DNA of 64,000 nt from Loxodes magnus. Its lineage: Eukaryota; Ciliophora; Karyorelictea; Loxodida; Loxodidae. The notes beneath the pieces are model-generated. The model was given only the letters and a program-made list of their open reading frames with translations, had not been told where the DNA came from and did no database searches. The position numbers were made by a program, and so were the translations under genes. Shown here piece by piece: positions 13,350 to 27,300 of the stretch. Where the stretch lies: contig CAMPDV010001080.1 of assembly GCA_946699065.1 (NCBI GenBank), forward strand, positions 94,916 to 158,915, given 5' to 3'. The stretch's first letter is position 1, and each line of letters opens with the position of its first letter.

Positions 13350-16300
13350 TTTATTTACAAGCTTTTTTATAGTTAAGCACTACACTGAAATTAACTATTT
13401 AATATATTTTATAGCTTTGTAATATTTATGATAATAATGATATTATGAGTAGCAAATTCGATATAATGCATTTGAATAGTTTATGAATCCGATCACTAAA
13501 AAGCTTGAAATACTAGTGAATGTATTGAAGAAGAATAATATTACTTTTTAATGACATATTTTTAACTTTTTATTATAGAGATTAGAATTTTTACTTATTA
13601 AACTGGTAATGTTTGCATTTTTTTTGAAAATTTTAGCTCGAAAAAAAATCTTCTTTTGAAAAAAACTAAAAGCTATTTTAGAAGTCAGTCTCCAATAAAG
13701 AAATTAACAAAATGATGAAAAAATAATTCTAAAAAGATTTTCGTTTTATTAGAGTTTAAGTTTATATAGAGTTTCTTATTTTAAAAGAGTATACTAAAAT
13801 AAAAAATAGTTTAGATACTTTGTACTAAAAGTCTAAGAAGTCAATAGATTTTATGAAAATGGATATTGAATAATAAATTGTTTATTCATAAAAGAAGTTC
13901 ATTTAAAAAAATAAATAGCATATTATAATATTTTTATGTTTTTAGAAAAATAAAAAGCTAAAACTACTTAATCACTGATTATTCTTCCATTCTTAATATG
14001 ATGTTTGAGAAGAAACTTAACTTATTTTAATTTTAGCTCTTTAATATTGAATTAAATATCTTGATTTCTTTATGTAATTGTTTAATTTTTAAGATATCGA
14101 AGTTTCAAAATTGAACTAAATTAAATTAGTAATTACAAAAAAAAGCTAAAAAGTATATTATTAAACATATTGCAAATAAAAATTTTATAATTTAATTTTA
14201 AGATTATGATTTTTTATTTCATTCTCAAGAGTTTATTTATAATACCTTTCATATTATTTAAATAAATATATTAAAATTTGAACTATTTTTAATTGTTTAT
14301 AAAACGAATTTAAAATTATAAAAGTATCCAAACTATTTTTATAGTAATAATAAACTTCTTATTAGTTAAATAATAATGATTATGAAAACTATAGTAGCTC
14401 TAACTTTTAAAAAAAAATTTACTTATTTTATCGCATTTAGTTTATATTTTTAAAAAAGTCACCAAATTAAATTTTTTAGTTTTGCTCGAAGTTTATCATA
14501 AAATATTAATAAATTACATAAAATAGCTACTTCTTTTTAATTTTTACATAAAATTAAAAATATAAAATTATTGCTATTTAATCGCGTTTTAGTTCCTTTA
14601 ATATAAAAATATTTTAGAAGTCTAACATAATTTTTTCATTATATGATTTAATAATTTATTCGTTAGTTTTTTCTAAATTTTCTACATTTTATTATTGAAA
14701 AATAATTGATAATATTTCATTATTCATTTTTTTAATTAAAAAAGTAACTTTATTAACAATATTTGAAAATTTAATTCAACTTTATGTAAAAATATTTTGA
14801 ATTAAAAAATAAATTATAACCTTCAAAAATAATCAAATAGAAAATTTCTAATGTATAAAAATTTAAGAATGATTCTAAAAAAGTTAATAACATTTTATAA
14901 AAATTTAACTAATTATTAAAAAGGAAAAATATAAGTAATTAAATTTACTTTATTTCAAATTCGAGGAGATTTTAATTCTCAAGTTCAAAAGTTATAGTAC
15001 AAGAAAAAAAATTATAATAATTCTATTTTTTTTCATTTTTTCAAACGTAAATTTTTATATATTTTGTTAAATTTTTTAGCCAATTTTACCAATTTTATAA
15101 ACAAAAAACTATAAGAACACAAAATTAAATAAAAAATTGTAAGAATGAAAAACCTGAAATTTTATGCAAATGACTATTAATTATTAGCTTTTACTACTAG
15201 GATAATTTATAATATAATAAATTTTTTGCATTATTTTATGGTTAATATTAATTTTCTATAATAAATGGATTTTTTGCTATTATATTCATATACATCTTTA
15301 TTTATTAATCATAAAATATAAATATATTATTAAATATTTTCATTTTCAAATTTCAAATTTCAAAATATTTATCAAATTTTGCTTTTTGATTTTTTTCCCA
15401 TTTTTATATCTATATAATATTTTTTATTAACTTTTATTATATATTTATTACTAAAAATTTGGATAATTTAAAAGGATACAAAATTTATAATTAATAGCAG
15501 CACCTTTAAATTTTATTATTATATCATTTCTTATCTAACTTCTATTTTATAATCATTTTATTTTTAATATCCTTTCAAATTTAAGTTAAATTTGAATATT
15601 CTAGATGAAATCTTGATAGTTTACTTTTCTTTGGTTTTTTAATTTCAGATAAATTAAATTCACTTAGAACTCTTATAATGTATAAACCTGAGCTTGAAAT
15701 GCAAATTTTTATTGATTCTATAGTTTAGATATTTTCTTTTTTTGTTTTTTCTTTAATTTTCTATATATCTTATTCTGCTTTAAATTAAACATTATCTTCT
15801 TTTATTTTAGAAAAGAGGGTGATCATAATATCAAGCATTTTTACTAAAATTTTAGAAGTTTAAAATCAACGAATACTATATAAATAACTATAAAATCAAT
15901 TTTGCGTTTCACATTCTTTAAATGCTTTATTTTTAATCTGGAAGATGAAGTTAGTTAAATATTTCAAATTTTTTATAAAGATTAAAAACATAATTTCTAT
16001 TAAAACCGATAATAAACTATAAAAATTAAAAAAAATCTCTAAGATAGAACTTTTTCAAAATAATTCTTTAGCATATTAATTAATTTTTTTGTTTAATACT
16101 TTTTTACACATATATTATAAAATATAAAAATTTAAAGACGTAATATATGTTAAATTTGAATATTTAAATGATGCTATAGCAAAACAAATATAAAAATTTA
16201 TCATGCATTTTATATGAATAGTGAAAATTGTCAGTTATTTAAATTTTTATTTTCTTATATCAATAAGTAAACACAAGATAGTTAAGCATAATATAAATCT

Positions 16301-16643
16301 TAATATATAAAATTAATTTAAGAATAATTACCAAAATATTATCACAATAAATAAAGAAATTAATAATATTCTATTTTTAAAGTAAAATATAAATAACAAA
16401 AATAATGCTAATAATCAATTATTTTATTAATTAGTCTATTTCTTTTTTGCTTCATCATTTAATTTTGTTAAAGTCAAATCTAGACAATAAAGGTGATATT
16501 TTACTCTATTCTTTTCTAAAAATAGATTAAAAATAATATTCAAATAATATCATAAATAAAAGTATTTTTTGATTTACATTTTTCAGCAAATTTAAATTAA
16601 TTTAAGTAATTAAAATTAAAAAAGAAATAATTTATTTAATTAT
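13350..16643. other. A+T-rich tract, nothing recognised
   Basis: No coding signal or repeat was recognised over this interval. It ends at the left target duplication of the element at 16,657. Confidence 0.45.
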
Positions 16644-16656
16644 GATAATCTTATTA
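16644..16656 (+). repeat. target-site duplication, left copy (element A)
   Basis: The 13-mer gataatcttatta occurs here, directly before the A-run and ATG of the element, and again directly after its (ATT)n tail at 17,499-17,511. Exact flanking repeats of this length are the usual footprint of target-primed integration. Confidence 0.8.
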
Positions 16657-17498
16657 CAAAAAATGGAATAATCTGTTCGTCTCTCAAAGAATTAACTAAG
16701 AAACTTAAGATGAAAAGCGGAAAAAGAAATGCAGAAAATTTAACAGCGAAAAGAGGATTAAAGTTCTTCTTCTGAAGGAAAGTTATGTCAGACCAATTGA
16801 TATTCAGGAATCTAAGAGTGAAGCTGATAAAAAACTCTAAAGGCAGTTAGATCAAATGAAAAGACTAATCCAAAAATACGAAGAAACAATTTACAATAAA
16901 GGGGAAAAATAAGGGAATTAATGAACGGTATTGGCGACCAAAATAATGAATTATTAATACTACGTCGTCAGTTAATCTAAAATAACTTAGTAACAGAATT
17001 ATAACTTTATGAACAATCGCAATCCATAGTTAGTTAATAATAGAACATGATTATAGAAAAAGAATAAATGTAATTAACTGACTAATAATTGAAACAAGAA
17101 GAAAAAATTGATATAAACTTATAAATGAGAATAGAGAAACTGGAAAAAAAAGTTTTTTAGAAGAAGATTTAAGAAAAATAGACCAAAAACTGCTGATACT
17201 GTAAGGTGAATAATCACATTCTACGACAACGCTGAGCTTGAGAGAAACTCCAAATAAGAGAAGAACGAAGAACATGAAGAAACCTTAATAAACTCTGAAT
17301 AACGAAAGATAGAATTTTATTGATAGAAAATTTTAGCGAGAACTGAAAATAGCTATTAGTGGTAACCTACCACGTATAAAAAAAGGTCGAGGTATTCATC
17401 CACGTAAAAAAAAATGGCTGCAGGTACCTGGTTGAAAGCCCAGGGAGAGCAAAAATTTTAAACAATTAAGTATATATTATTATTATTATTATTATTAG
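16657..17498 (+). mobile_element. ORF1-only retroposon, decayed copy A with target duplications
   Basis: This is an 842-bp element bounded by exact 13-bp direct repeats. It begins with an A-run against an ATG and ends in an (ATT)n tail. Read with TAA/TAG as Gln, the coding strand gives an open block around 16,689-16,920. After a frame change it gives a Gln/Glu-rich coiled coil (NNELLILRRQLIQNN, YEQSQSIVSQQQNM). A damaged zinc knuckle follows near 17,188-17,234: NC, TGA, YCKVNNHILRQR, TGA, so CCHC with the last Cys codon now TGA. Further TGAs follow, including T-TGA-RNL aligned with IWREL in the intact 33-kb copy. It is a pseudogene but a complete insertion. No endonuclease or polymerase is encoded, so movement must have been in trans. 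Confidence 0.8.
17474..17497 (+). repeat. (ATT)n tail of element A
   Basis: About seven ATT units follow aagtatat. The same aagtatat-like lead and trinucleotide run close the 33-kb copy (tttagtatattattatt on its coding strand). This is therefore the element's 3' tail rather than a chance microsatellite. Confidence 0.75.
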
Positions 17499-17511
17499 GA
17501 TAATCTTATTA
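17499..17511 (+). repeat. target-site duplication, right copy (element A)
   Basis: Exact repeat gataatcttatta of 16,644-16,656, starting directly after the (ATT)n tail. Confidence 0.8.
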
Positions 17512-17950
17512 TATATAATATAATAAATAAAATAGAGCTTGCTATTTTAATGCATTTAAACCCTTTTTTATCAATCTCTAGAATCTTCATGAGGTTAAAC
17601 TAAAAAAAAATAATTTTTATAATTAAAATTAATCCTTAACTATTTTGCCTATTTTCTCTAAATAAAGCAAGAATAATATGTTTTTAAAATAAAAATGTTT
17701 CTTGCCTTTTATAGTATAAGTTACTTCATATTTTCTTACATTCTTTCAGTATTATTGCATAAAATTTTGGTTTTTTATCCTTTTTTAATTAAAAATTTAA
17801 AAATTTTTTGATATTTATTGTGAAGATCTTATTTTTGAAAAATAACATAATTTTAACTCTTTTTTGAATTCGATTATTCATTTAATTCAATCCTGAGATT
17901 AAGTTTTAAATATATTGTTTTTTATAAACTCATTTTTGTCTAATAAAATT

Positions 17951-18660
17951 AAAAAAAAGGAAATATAGACAGCTTAAATATTAAATACTAAAAGGAATTT
18001 AGAAGTTATACTCAGAAAATTAGAACCTCTATAACTAAGTTAAGGAACTAAACGAAAAATAAAAATTCTGTTATCAAGTGCTATGAAGATCTAACAAGGT
18101 AATAAATGATTAAAAAGGAAATCAACAGTAAGCTGAATCTTTTGAGTTATTATACAAATACCTTGAATAGAAAAGAAGCTTAATAAGACTGCAACATATG
18201 TGCAATCAATATATTTAAAATATTAATCTAATGGAAATCAGATGAACATTGATAAAGCAAATATAAGTCTATAAATAGAGAAATATTCCAAGATGCTTTA
18301 AAAAAAACCTAGTCAAATAATATTGAAAATTAAATAAAAGAAATAGCTAGAAGAACAAAACTCTGAAATAAACTGAATTAAATATACTCCACAAAATAAG
18401 GAAAAAATTATAAAATACAATTCTTCTAAAGGCTAGACTGCATGAAGCAATAACAAAGTAAACAATATTAAAATGAAGAAGATACTAGAAGGAGCATAAG
18501 GTCATATTGTAATAGAAGAGGAAGAAGAGACTGTACAGTAGAAAAAGATAAACATGAAATTTAGAGAAAATTGCAGGAATTTAGCAGAAATTTTATGATA
18601 CTAAATAATTTGAACTTAAAAATCGTTAATCTAATAATGGTAGTGCCACTATAATTAATT
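17951..18660 (+). pseudogene. degenerate ORF1-only element (copy D)
   Basis: An A-run is followed by GG where ATGG is expected, then by an open Gln-coded run. That run reads EFRSYTQKIRTSITKLRNQT and continues through a Lys/Asn-rich helix region to a TGA near 18,250. Near 18,500 a decayed knuckle appears as SYCNRRGRRDC, with His replaced by Arg and one Cys lost. It is followed by HEIQRKLQEF, which resembles the ETIRKNKL end of the copies at 49 and 59 kb. The 3' boundary is uncertain: trinucleotide runs occur at 18,660-18,700. It lies in tandem with element A, about 440 bases away, in the same orientation. Family membership is inferred from layout and the knuckle. Confidence 0.55.
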
Positions 18661-18664
18661 GTTA

Positions 18665-21600
18665 TTATTTTCATTATTTTATCCTTATTATTAATAATTC
18701 TAATGATAGAATGGCTATTTTAATTTAATTTAATTTTTAAACTGCTTTTAAATCTAGCTCTTGTGTCATTATTCTTGGATTTTTAAAATATTTTTCATTT
18801 TTTGATATCCTCATAAAACTCTATATTTTTTCTTATAAGTATTTAATTATTTATTCAAACTGATTTATAAAGGTGTATTAAATTAAGAAATCTCATAAGA
18901 TATTATTGATTTTTACCTTTTTATGTTTATTTTAGAGGTTTGAATTGTAAATAAATGCGGAATTTTTTTTCAATTTTTTCAATTTAAAAATTATTAAGAA
19001 ATAATTTGCTTCTATTTCTTTGAAACTAATAAAGATAATTTACGTAAAAATTCTGATATTTTTTAATTCCTAATTTTAAATTTAAAGAACGTTCAGTTAA
19101 TTTGAATGCATTCATAAAAAATTATCTATTAACTTTATTTAATTTGAATAAGCATATTAAATGTCTTAATATTCTAAATTTAATGGCATAGATAAACTTA
19201 AGTAATTATTGATAAAAGCATTTAAAAATAATTTCTTTACTCTTTTCTGAAAATTTTCGAGTAAAGTGAACAAACTGAATTTTATGAGAAATATATAGGA
19301 TTTAAAATTTTTAGATTTAAAGAATGAATCAAAAGATTTTCTATTAATTAAATTTTAATGCTTATTTTTAATTAATTAATTAATTTTAAACTAAAAGAGT
19401 TTTTTGATATCTTTAATTGGATAATTGCATCCTTCAATTATAGACGTTGGTAAATGTTTATTAAATTGCTTTAAATATCATATGATCTCCTCACTTTTCA
19501 ATTAAACTTGCTTTCTTCTTTCTCTTATTTCTTCCTTTTTTACATTCTCCATTTCTAATAGCTTAGGTCTTCTTGTTATTCGTTTCTTGTGAAATTTTTT
19601 TATTTGTAAATCTAAATACTCCAATTATAACCTTGAAATCAAGTTTATATATCCTAGATATTATAGTACAAGGCACTTAAATAAATAATTCTCGATCTTT
19701 TCCGATAGTTAATTCCTTATATAAAAATTGCAAATTTTTTAATAATTAATTTGTGATAATTCAATTTAATCACACTTAATTGATAAAAAGATTATTGGTC
19801 AGGAGAAAAGAAGTAAAGTAAGATTTTATAAAATCTTAGAGATGAAATATAATTGAATATTCTTTAGTTTCAAAATTTTTAGTTAATTTTTTAAAAAGTT
19901 ACTAAATTTAAATTAATCCACATTGATTTCTTAATTTTACTAATTGTTTGCTTTTAGTATATTTACTGATTTATTTCAAATTTTTAAAACTATTAAAATC
20001 AGTTACTAAAGGAATTAGATTTAATAGCAAGCAAAATAATTAAAAAAAAGATTAAAATAAAAGTATCAATAAATCAAATTTAAGTATTCTATTTTTTATT
20101 TCTTATCTTAGATTAATATTTTTAAATTAGCTAATTTTATGAAGCTGCTAATTATCCTATTGACTCATTTAGATTATGAAAGCAATATTATTCTACAATT
20201 AATAATTTATTTCAAAAGCTATGAACATGAAAATCTATTATGTTTAAGAGCTTTAAGTGAATATTAATAATTAGTTAGTTTTATTTATTTCTATCTCATC
20301 TTAAATAGATATTATTATGCATCAACTTTTAAATATTGCTTGCTAAGATTCACTTCAATATTCTCTACTAAATATATTCAAAAAATTTATTATTATTTAA
20401 ATAGTTATGTAGCTAAACTGAAGATAATAAAGTTTGGTTTCTTTAATTTTTTTAATTAGACATAATTGTAAATATTATTGTTAGTATTTTAGCTATAAAT
20501 AAAAAATGAAATTAAGAATTAAATCCATTAAAGTAATCTTTTTTACTTTATCTTTTTAACTTTCTGGATAATCATTAATTCTTACAAAGAAAGCTAAACT
20601 TTGACAAATATTTTAAAATACTTAGATTAATTAAATTTGACTTCTTATTAGAAATAAAACATTGAAAATCTAAGAAAATCTGAGTAGCAAATTAAAGATA
20701 CAAGATAATCATTTTATAATCGCAAAATAAAAAAGAAAGGAACAAACTTTTAAATAGAATTAGTAACGTAAAGGCTAATACTAAAATTAAAAAAATAAAA
20801 GAGATTTTTAATGAAAAAGTTAAATTGAAGCAACTTTGACTTAGTATTTTAGTAAGATTAAAAGAATTAGAACTATTCTAGAAATCTTACATATTCTTCT
20901 ATACAAATTTGAGAATTTTCGATGTCAAAATTAATAAATTGAAACAAGAGAACTTAAGCAAATGTTCCTTTAAAAAATACGATTATTTTTTCATTTTTGC
21001 AGATACTTCGTTTTCTTCTTATATTTCATACTGGAATATTCAAAGCATGAGATTTAAAATTAGTGCTTTTCGATAAGAATAAGACTAATAATAATTCTAC
21101 TTTTAAAATTATTTTATACATATTCGAAGAAAATAGAGTAAGAGTTGTAAAATACAATGTTTCATAAACTGAAAATGTATGTTTATCGAGATATTGTATT
21201 TAAAATAAAAGATTATGAATACCTTTCATTTTAAACCCTCAGATTTTATTTTATGAAATGATTCAGATATAGAAATAATATAATATCATTATCTTTAAGA
21301 GCAAATTTTTCAAAACAAAAACTTCTATCATATTTGAGGAAATTTTTATAACCGTATCTAAAATCTTAGAGGATTTGAATAAAATCACGCTTACTATATT
21401 TTCTTTTCCTATGTTGCATATGATTTTATAAAGATTTTTTTACTGTACTGATTAATTTTTTTTGGAGGACTGATAGAAAGTAGAATATATTTCCAAAAAA
21501 TACTATTTAAGACAAATTGCTCTGAAGGATATGATAAATTTAGTATTCGTTTATTTAAACTAATGTGAGTCAAATTATAAAATAACACAGCTTGGCTTAA

Positions 21601-24600
21601 TCAAACATATAAATAATATCGGATAATTTCTGCAAAATAATTTTATTCTCTAGAGTAAAAATAGATCTACTAATAATTTTTATCCTGGAGATAAAGAAAG
21701 ACTCGATGTTTATAAGTTATTTTTTTAGTTAAAAAGATTTGGCTCGTATTTATCTAAATTAAAAAATGTAAGATTTTTTCTTAACATAATTTAAAATTAT
21801 GTTTGCTACTTACGTAATGACATATCATTAAGTTGATTATTTATAATTTTTAGTATCAAGTATAAATAATTTTCTTTTATGCAAATAAATATTCTTATTT
21901 TTTAGAAGAGCAAGAATGCTATTTGTAACTTTTCGTAAATTTTCATAAAGAGACCAATTAAAAAAATTTGTATTATACTTAGATTTAAAGCATAATAAAA
22001 ATGCTTTAATTTTTGATTAACAAAAGGTACTATTTCTAATATTAAATCAATTTTTGAATAGAAAATTTTTATGGACTTCACTAAATGTAGACCAGAATGA
22101 TACTTTTAATATAGAAGAAGAAATTCAATCTGCAAAGTTAGCGTAACATTGCAAGTTGATTTTTTAGCTTAAAATGTGTAAAAAATAGAAACAAATATAG
22201 ATATTGTGAAATTTAGTTATAAATACATTTATATTTAATAAAGACATCTATTAGTTAAATTAAAATATTATAAACAATTTTATAACCAAAAAAACAACAA
22301 ATCTTTATAACTGTAATAGAAAAAAAGAGTTATATTTTTGCAAAGAGGATCATTTAAAGTCATAAAATATTTAATCTAAATTTTAATTCTAATCACTCCA
22401 ATTTACATGATTATCCTAAATAAAAATAGCTAAATTCTTAAAATTTAAAAAATTAACTCAAAAAAGTATTTTTCAAGAAATTTCTTAATGAAAATGAATA
22501 AAGTTTCCTTAGATTTAATCTTTATTAATGACATCATTCTAAATAATTTAGATAGATTATTTATTGCTTATTTTTATTATTTTTAGTTATTATTTTTACT
22601 CTTTCTCTTATTAAAAAATTCATCTTTAATATTAATATTTTTTTTAGTCGAGTTAGGAAATTTAAATATTTATTGCTAGCAGGATTTTTCGAGCAGATAA
22701 TATTTATAATTATGAAAAATTTTAATTTGTTACGCTCTAATATATTAATAAACTAATAAATTTATAATCTTAACTTTAGTTAATCTTTATAATCGTTTGA
22801 AATTTATTCTTTAATGAATTTATAAAAATGTTACTATAAAAGAAAAATTAACTTAAATTTATTGAAGATTATATTTTTATTTATTATGCTAACATTAAAT
22901 TTTTTATAATGATTGAAAGATAGCTAATTTTTTTTCCTTTCATTTTTAAGAATCAAAATTTAAAAAACTTAAATTTTTAATCATAAAGAAGGATGAAAAA
23001 AAGTTATAATCTAAATTATATTTCGTATCAATTTCTTTTTACTTAAATCAACTAAAGATCATTAAAAAGTTTAAAAATTATTAAAAAGAAATAAGGAAAT
23101 AAATAAGATTTCAATTCGCAAAAAATTGGAAGATATCTTTAAATAGATAAAAATTATACATTTTTCAGTAATCAATAAAAAAAATGCTTTAAACACTTAT
23201 TAAAATTGGTAATAAATAATTTAAATCAAGTCCATTTTTATTTTTTTATATATATTTATTGTATACAAATTTTAATTTTTAACATTAATAAATTTGGTAA
23301 ATTTTCCCCTTAATTATTTATAATTTTTAAGAAAAGAAATAAAATAAAATTACAAAATAAACATTTTTTGTAATTAAAAATTTATAAAATTTTGATGATA
23401 AAAAATTAAAAAAAAAGAGGATTTTTAAACAAAAAATAAGCTTTAAAACAAAAAAGCTAATTAAGAAATCAGGAGAATTTTCGATGAAAAAGGATTCATA
23501 CACTAAAATATTAAAAAATAAATTATTTTATTTTATTTTATTTTAAAGCTAATTTATTCATCTTCGACAAAAACATTTGAAAATATAATTCACTTTCCAT
23601 TTAAGAATTATAAATTTAAATATCTTTATTTTTATAATTACATTTTTTTTAAAGTATCATTTTCAAATTTTACTAATTTTTAATATTTATTAATCTTTTT
23701 TTTGCTGCTTTTTTTTGCTAATATGAATTTTTTTACTTTTTTAAGTTAAAATATTGTTACTGATAATTTTATTTAAAATAAAGTCATTATATTTTTTAAT
23801 TTTCAATTTTTGTTATACTTAATATATAAGGTTTTATTATTAATGAAACTTACATTTTCTTAAAAATCTCGAGTATCTAAATATTGGTTCTTTAATTATC
23901 TCGACGTCTTCAATTAGTAATTAAATATTTATCTATTTGATTCTATAAATACTGATTGCGTTTCTTTCTTTATGAATTTGTTACATCCAAGTTAATAAGC
24001 ATATGTTAGTTAAAAGTTCAATCCTTTTACTTAAATATTTAATAAGATCTTTAAAAATAAAATTTACTTTTTACATTTTTTAAGTTTTATTTACAATTTT
24101 ATTTTTGTTAATAGAAAAATTTAATTTAAATATCTACATTCAAAATTTTCTTTTTAGTAAAATTTATAAAATAAAATATATTTAGTTAAATATTTGGCTT
24201 AATCTATTTTCATTTGTGAAATTGCTTATCTATTTAATTTATAAATTCTATTACTCATTTTTTCAATGAAAATCTAAACTTTCTTTACTATAAGAAATAA
24301 ATTGCATCATGCATTTTCTTAATATTTTTTTATTTTACGATATAGTTGCTGAAAATTTTTTTAAATTAAGTTCAAAAAAGTAAAATTTTCAATTAAAGTA
24401 TAAAATTAATAACTTTCCATTCCATACTTAAATAAATAAAATAATATGATAAAAATTCTTAAAATCTAAATGATTAAGTTTGATAATTTTTGTTTTTTGG
24501 TACTATATAAATATATCTTATTTAAATATTTTTTATACATACTTGATAAGATATCATAATTCTCATTCTATTTTGTTATTTTATAAATGAAGATTAATAT

Positions 24601-25640
24601 TCAAAATACATTTACATTATAAATTTTTTTAATAAATTTATATTTTATTGAAATATTTAAATTTTTAAATATACATTGAAACAGCTTTATAAGAAACAAG
24701 ACAATAAAATAATAAAAATTATAAGATAATTTTTAATATAAATAAATTTATTAATTTTTTGGATGATTGTAAATTTCTTTTGAAAAAGGAGTTACATGAA
24801 GTTAATTTCTTAAATTTTAACTTCAAATATTTTATTAAATCTTTTTTCTCTTGATTTATTCAATTTATATCTTCCATATGAATATTATTTTTATAAATAT
24901 TTCTAATTTATTCTAAAAAAATATTATTGATCTTATTTAACTTTTATATATTGCTGAAAATAAAATATATAAATTTCAAATTTTATATAAAAATTGCAAA
25001 TTTTTTTTTAAAAATAAATGATTATTTTATTTAGTCTAAATTATAAAAATAAATATTAAGACAAAATAATTTTTATTATTTAATTTATACTTAAACTGTT
25101 TTAAAGATTAATTATGATTTTTTGATTTATTTCAATGTTTAATTTTAATTTTTTCATTGAGTTATTCATAAAGAAAGTGTTTTTTATTAATTATTTTTGC
25201 ATGTCTATTAAATGATTTAAATTTTTTTAAGTAACTTATTGCAAAAATTTTATATGAATTTAAAATATAATATAAAAACATTTTTACTAATAATCTAACA
25301 ATGAAATTTTAATTTTTTTTTATTTAGAATTTTATCTTAAAAATAATTACTTTTTTTATCTAAATTTTTAATTTAATTATGCTTTATAGTATTATGATGA
25401 TAATCAAAAATTTTTGATTTTTAATTTCTTTTACTATTTTAAATTTTAATTTTAGAATATAATATTTCTATTTTTTTAATTTAAAAATCCTTTTAATTTT
25501 TATATTGTTTAGTTAATAAATTTCATTTTAAATATTTAAGTTACTTTAAATTTTATTTTTTTTAATTTCTTGAAAAATTTAAATTTTTTATATTAATAAC
25601 TATTTTAAAAATAATCATTTTTGTTATTTTACTTTTTTTA
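18665..25640. other. A+T-rich tract, no gene recognised
   Basis: Seven kilobases without a convincing gene. A plus-strand run near 20,970-21,100 reads FIFADTSFSS, which resembles an RT catalytic box lacking one Asp. No supporting motifs flank it. A (TTTTA)n run lies at about 23,521-23,545. Nothing else stands out. Confidence 0.45.
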
Positions 25641-25822
25641 TATTTTCTTTTTACTTTTTATGATAGTTTATAGTATTAAGCCAAAAAAATTTTGTGCAAT
25701 TTCAGGTTTTATATATTTTATTCCATTTCTTATTAGAATTAGGATGAATTATTTTTCTTCCTTAACTCTATTTGCTAAGTTACGGATAATTAAATTTTCT
25801 CCATTTACAAGTTCAATCTAAA
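25640..25822 (-). repeat. truncated second copy of the 52-kb element's 3' end
   Basis: From ggttttatatattttattcc through ttcaatctaaaaa this stretch matches 51,955-52,147 with few changes. In the 52-kb locus the matching part starts at the TGA that ends a minus-strand ORF, so it corresponds to a 3' untranslated end. In any case all minus frames are open here in the ciliate code. A second shared string, aacagtcattta, lies 39 bases beyond the block here but about 182 bases beyond it at 52 kb. This copy therefore lacks roughly 140 bases of the ORF end. A plus-strand 66-codon frame over this region is a by-product. Confidence 0.65.
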
Positions 25823-27300
25823 AAATACTTAGAATTTTATTCGTATTATATCTGTCATTTAACAGTCATTTACGTTATACTTAAATAATTCTCAAAGCAA
25901 ACACAATTCTAAAATCTTATAGTTTTAAATGAATCTTAATTTAAGAAACATTTTTAAAAAAGTAAAAGAAATTATTACTTAATAGCCTTTCATTTTATAT
26001 CCTTTAATAAGGTTCATTAAGAGAAAAACTAATTAAAAAATTTAATCTTCTTGGGATTTAATAAAATAGTAATATTCTATGAAAACACTTCAAATTTATT
26101 TTTCTAAATTTATATTTTTTAGAGTCTATTATCTTTATGAGTGTATTATTTATTAATATCTAAAATTATTTTTTTAAATAAATTAAATAAAAAATACATT
26201 TTAATTGTTTTAATCAGTATATAGCAAATGTATTTTACTAAAATTAATTATATGAAATAAGAAATAGCTCCTTCAACTTTTTAGCTATTTAATTTTTAAT
26301 TTAGTTATTAATTCTATTATTACTATAAAATACCTTTATATATATTTTAAATTATTTTGCTTTATTCTTACTTTTTTAAATTTATTTAATAGTCTAAAAA
26401 TTAAATAAGTTCACTTTCACCTAAAATAAATTTTAAGATAATTAACTTAATTATTTAACAATATTTTTACAAGCTTTTGGTAAAATTATCTTATAATCTA
26501 GAACTTTCAATAATTGATATTCTAATTCTCTCATTTTTTATTTACTAAAACTTATTATCTTATCAAATATTAATATCTAGTCTTTTGTCCTATAAAATAA
26601 AAGGATCAATTAAAAATTAATTAATATTTCTATGTTATTTCTTTAAAGGGATAAGATTGCATTACTAACATGAACTATTTTTTTATTTAAACTTATAGGA
26701 TTAGATTTATACTTATAATATTAGATTCTAATAAGATCTATTCTCATTAAAAATTAGCTGAGTTGTTAATAAGTTATAAAATGCTAATTTTTTAACGTAT
26801 TTATTTTCAAATAATATAGATACGTTTTTTCGTAATAAAACTTAAATATTGTTGATGTGTTATTTCACTTACAAAATGTGGATTTGCTTCTTTATGTTTA
26901 TTTTATTGTAAAATTTTTAAAGACTTAAGATCAAAATGAGTTAGTTTGGCTTAAAAGCTTTTCATATTCACATCTTACTTTGCTTTTTCTCTTCAAAATT
27001 AAATTTTGCTTGATTGAAATTAACTTTTCGTTAATTGGTAAATGATCATAAAATTATTAGTTGGAAAGTAAGAATAAAAGCTTCTAATTTTTATATTAGA
27101 TTAGGCTTAATTTAAAACAGAGAATATCCAATATGAACTTTATTAGTTAATTTATGATTAAATATTTACTTTTCGCATTAAGTACTTTTATTTAAGATAT
27201 ATTTTAAACTATTGTAAATATTTTAAATTTCTTAATGATTCTCCTTTTTCTTACTTTTTCTTAGAAACTTTTTTTAAGAGCTTCTAATGAATTGAATTAA
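25823..27300. other. A+T-rich spacer, nothing firm
   Basis: No motif was recognised. The right part may contain the C-terminal end of the minus-strand polymerase fragment that follows. Confidence 0.35.

Noticed and set aside
20970-21010. RT-like box FIFADTSFSS on the plus strand
   Set aside because: One catalytic Asp is absent and no other polymerase motif is visible on either side.
23515-23550. (TTTTA)n run as an element tail
   Set aside because: No coding sequence or flanking duplication next to it; such runs are expected in this composition.
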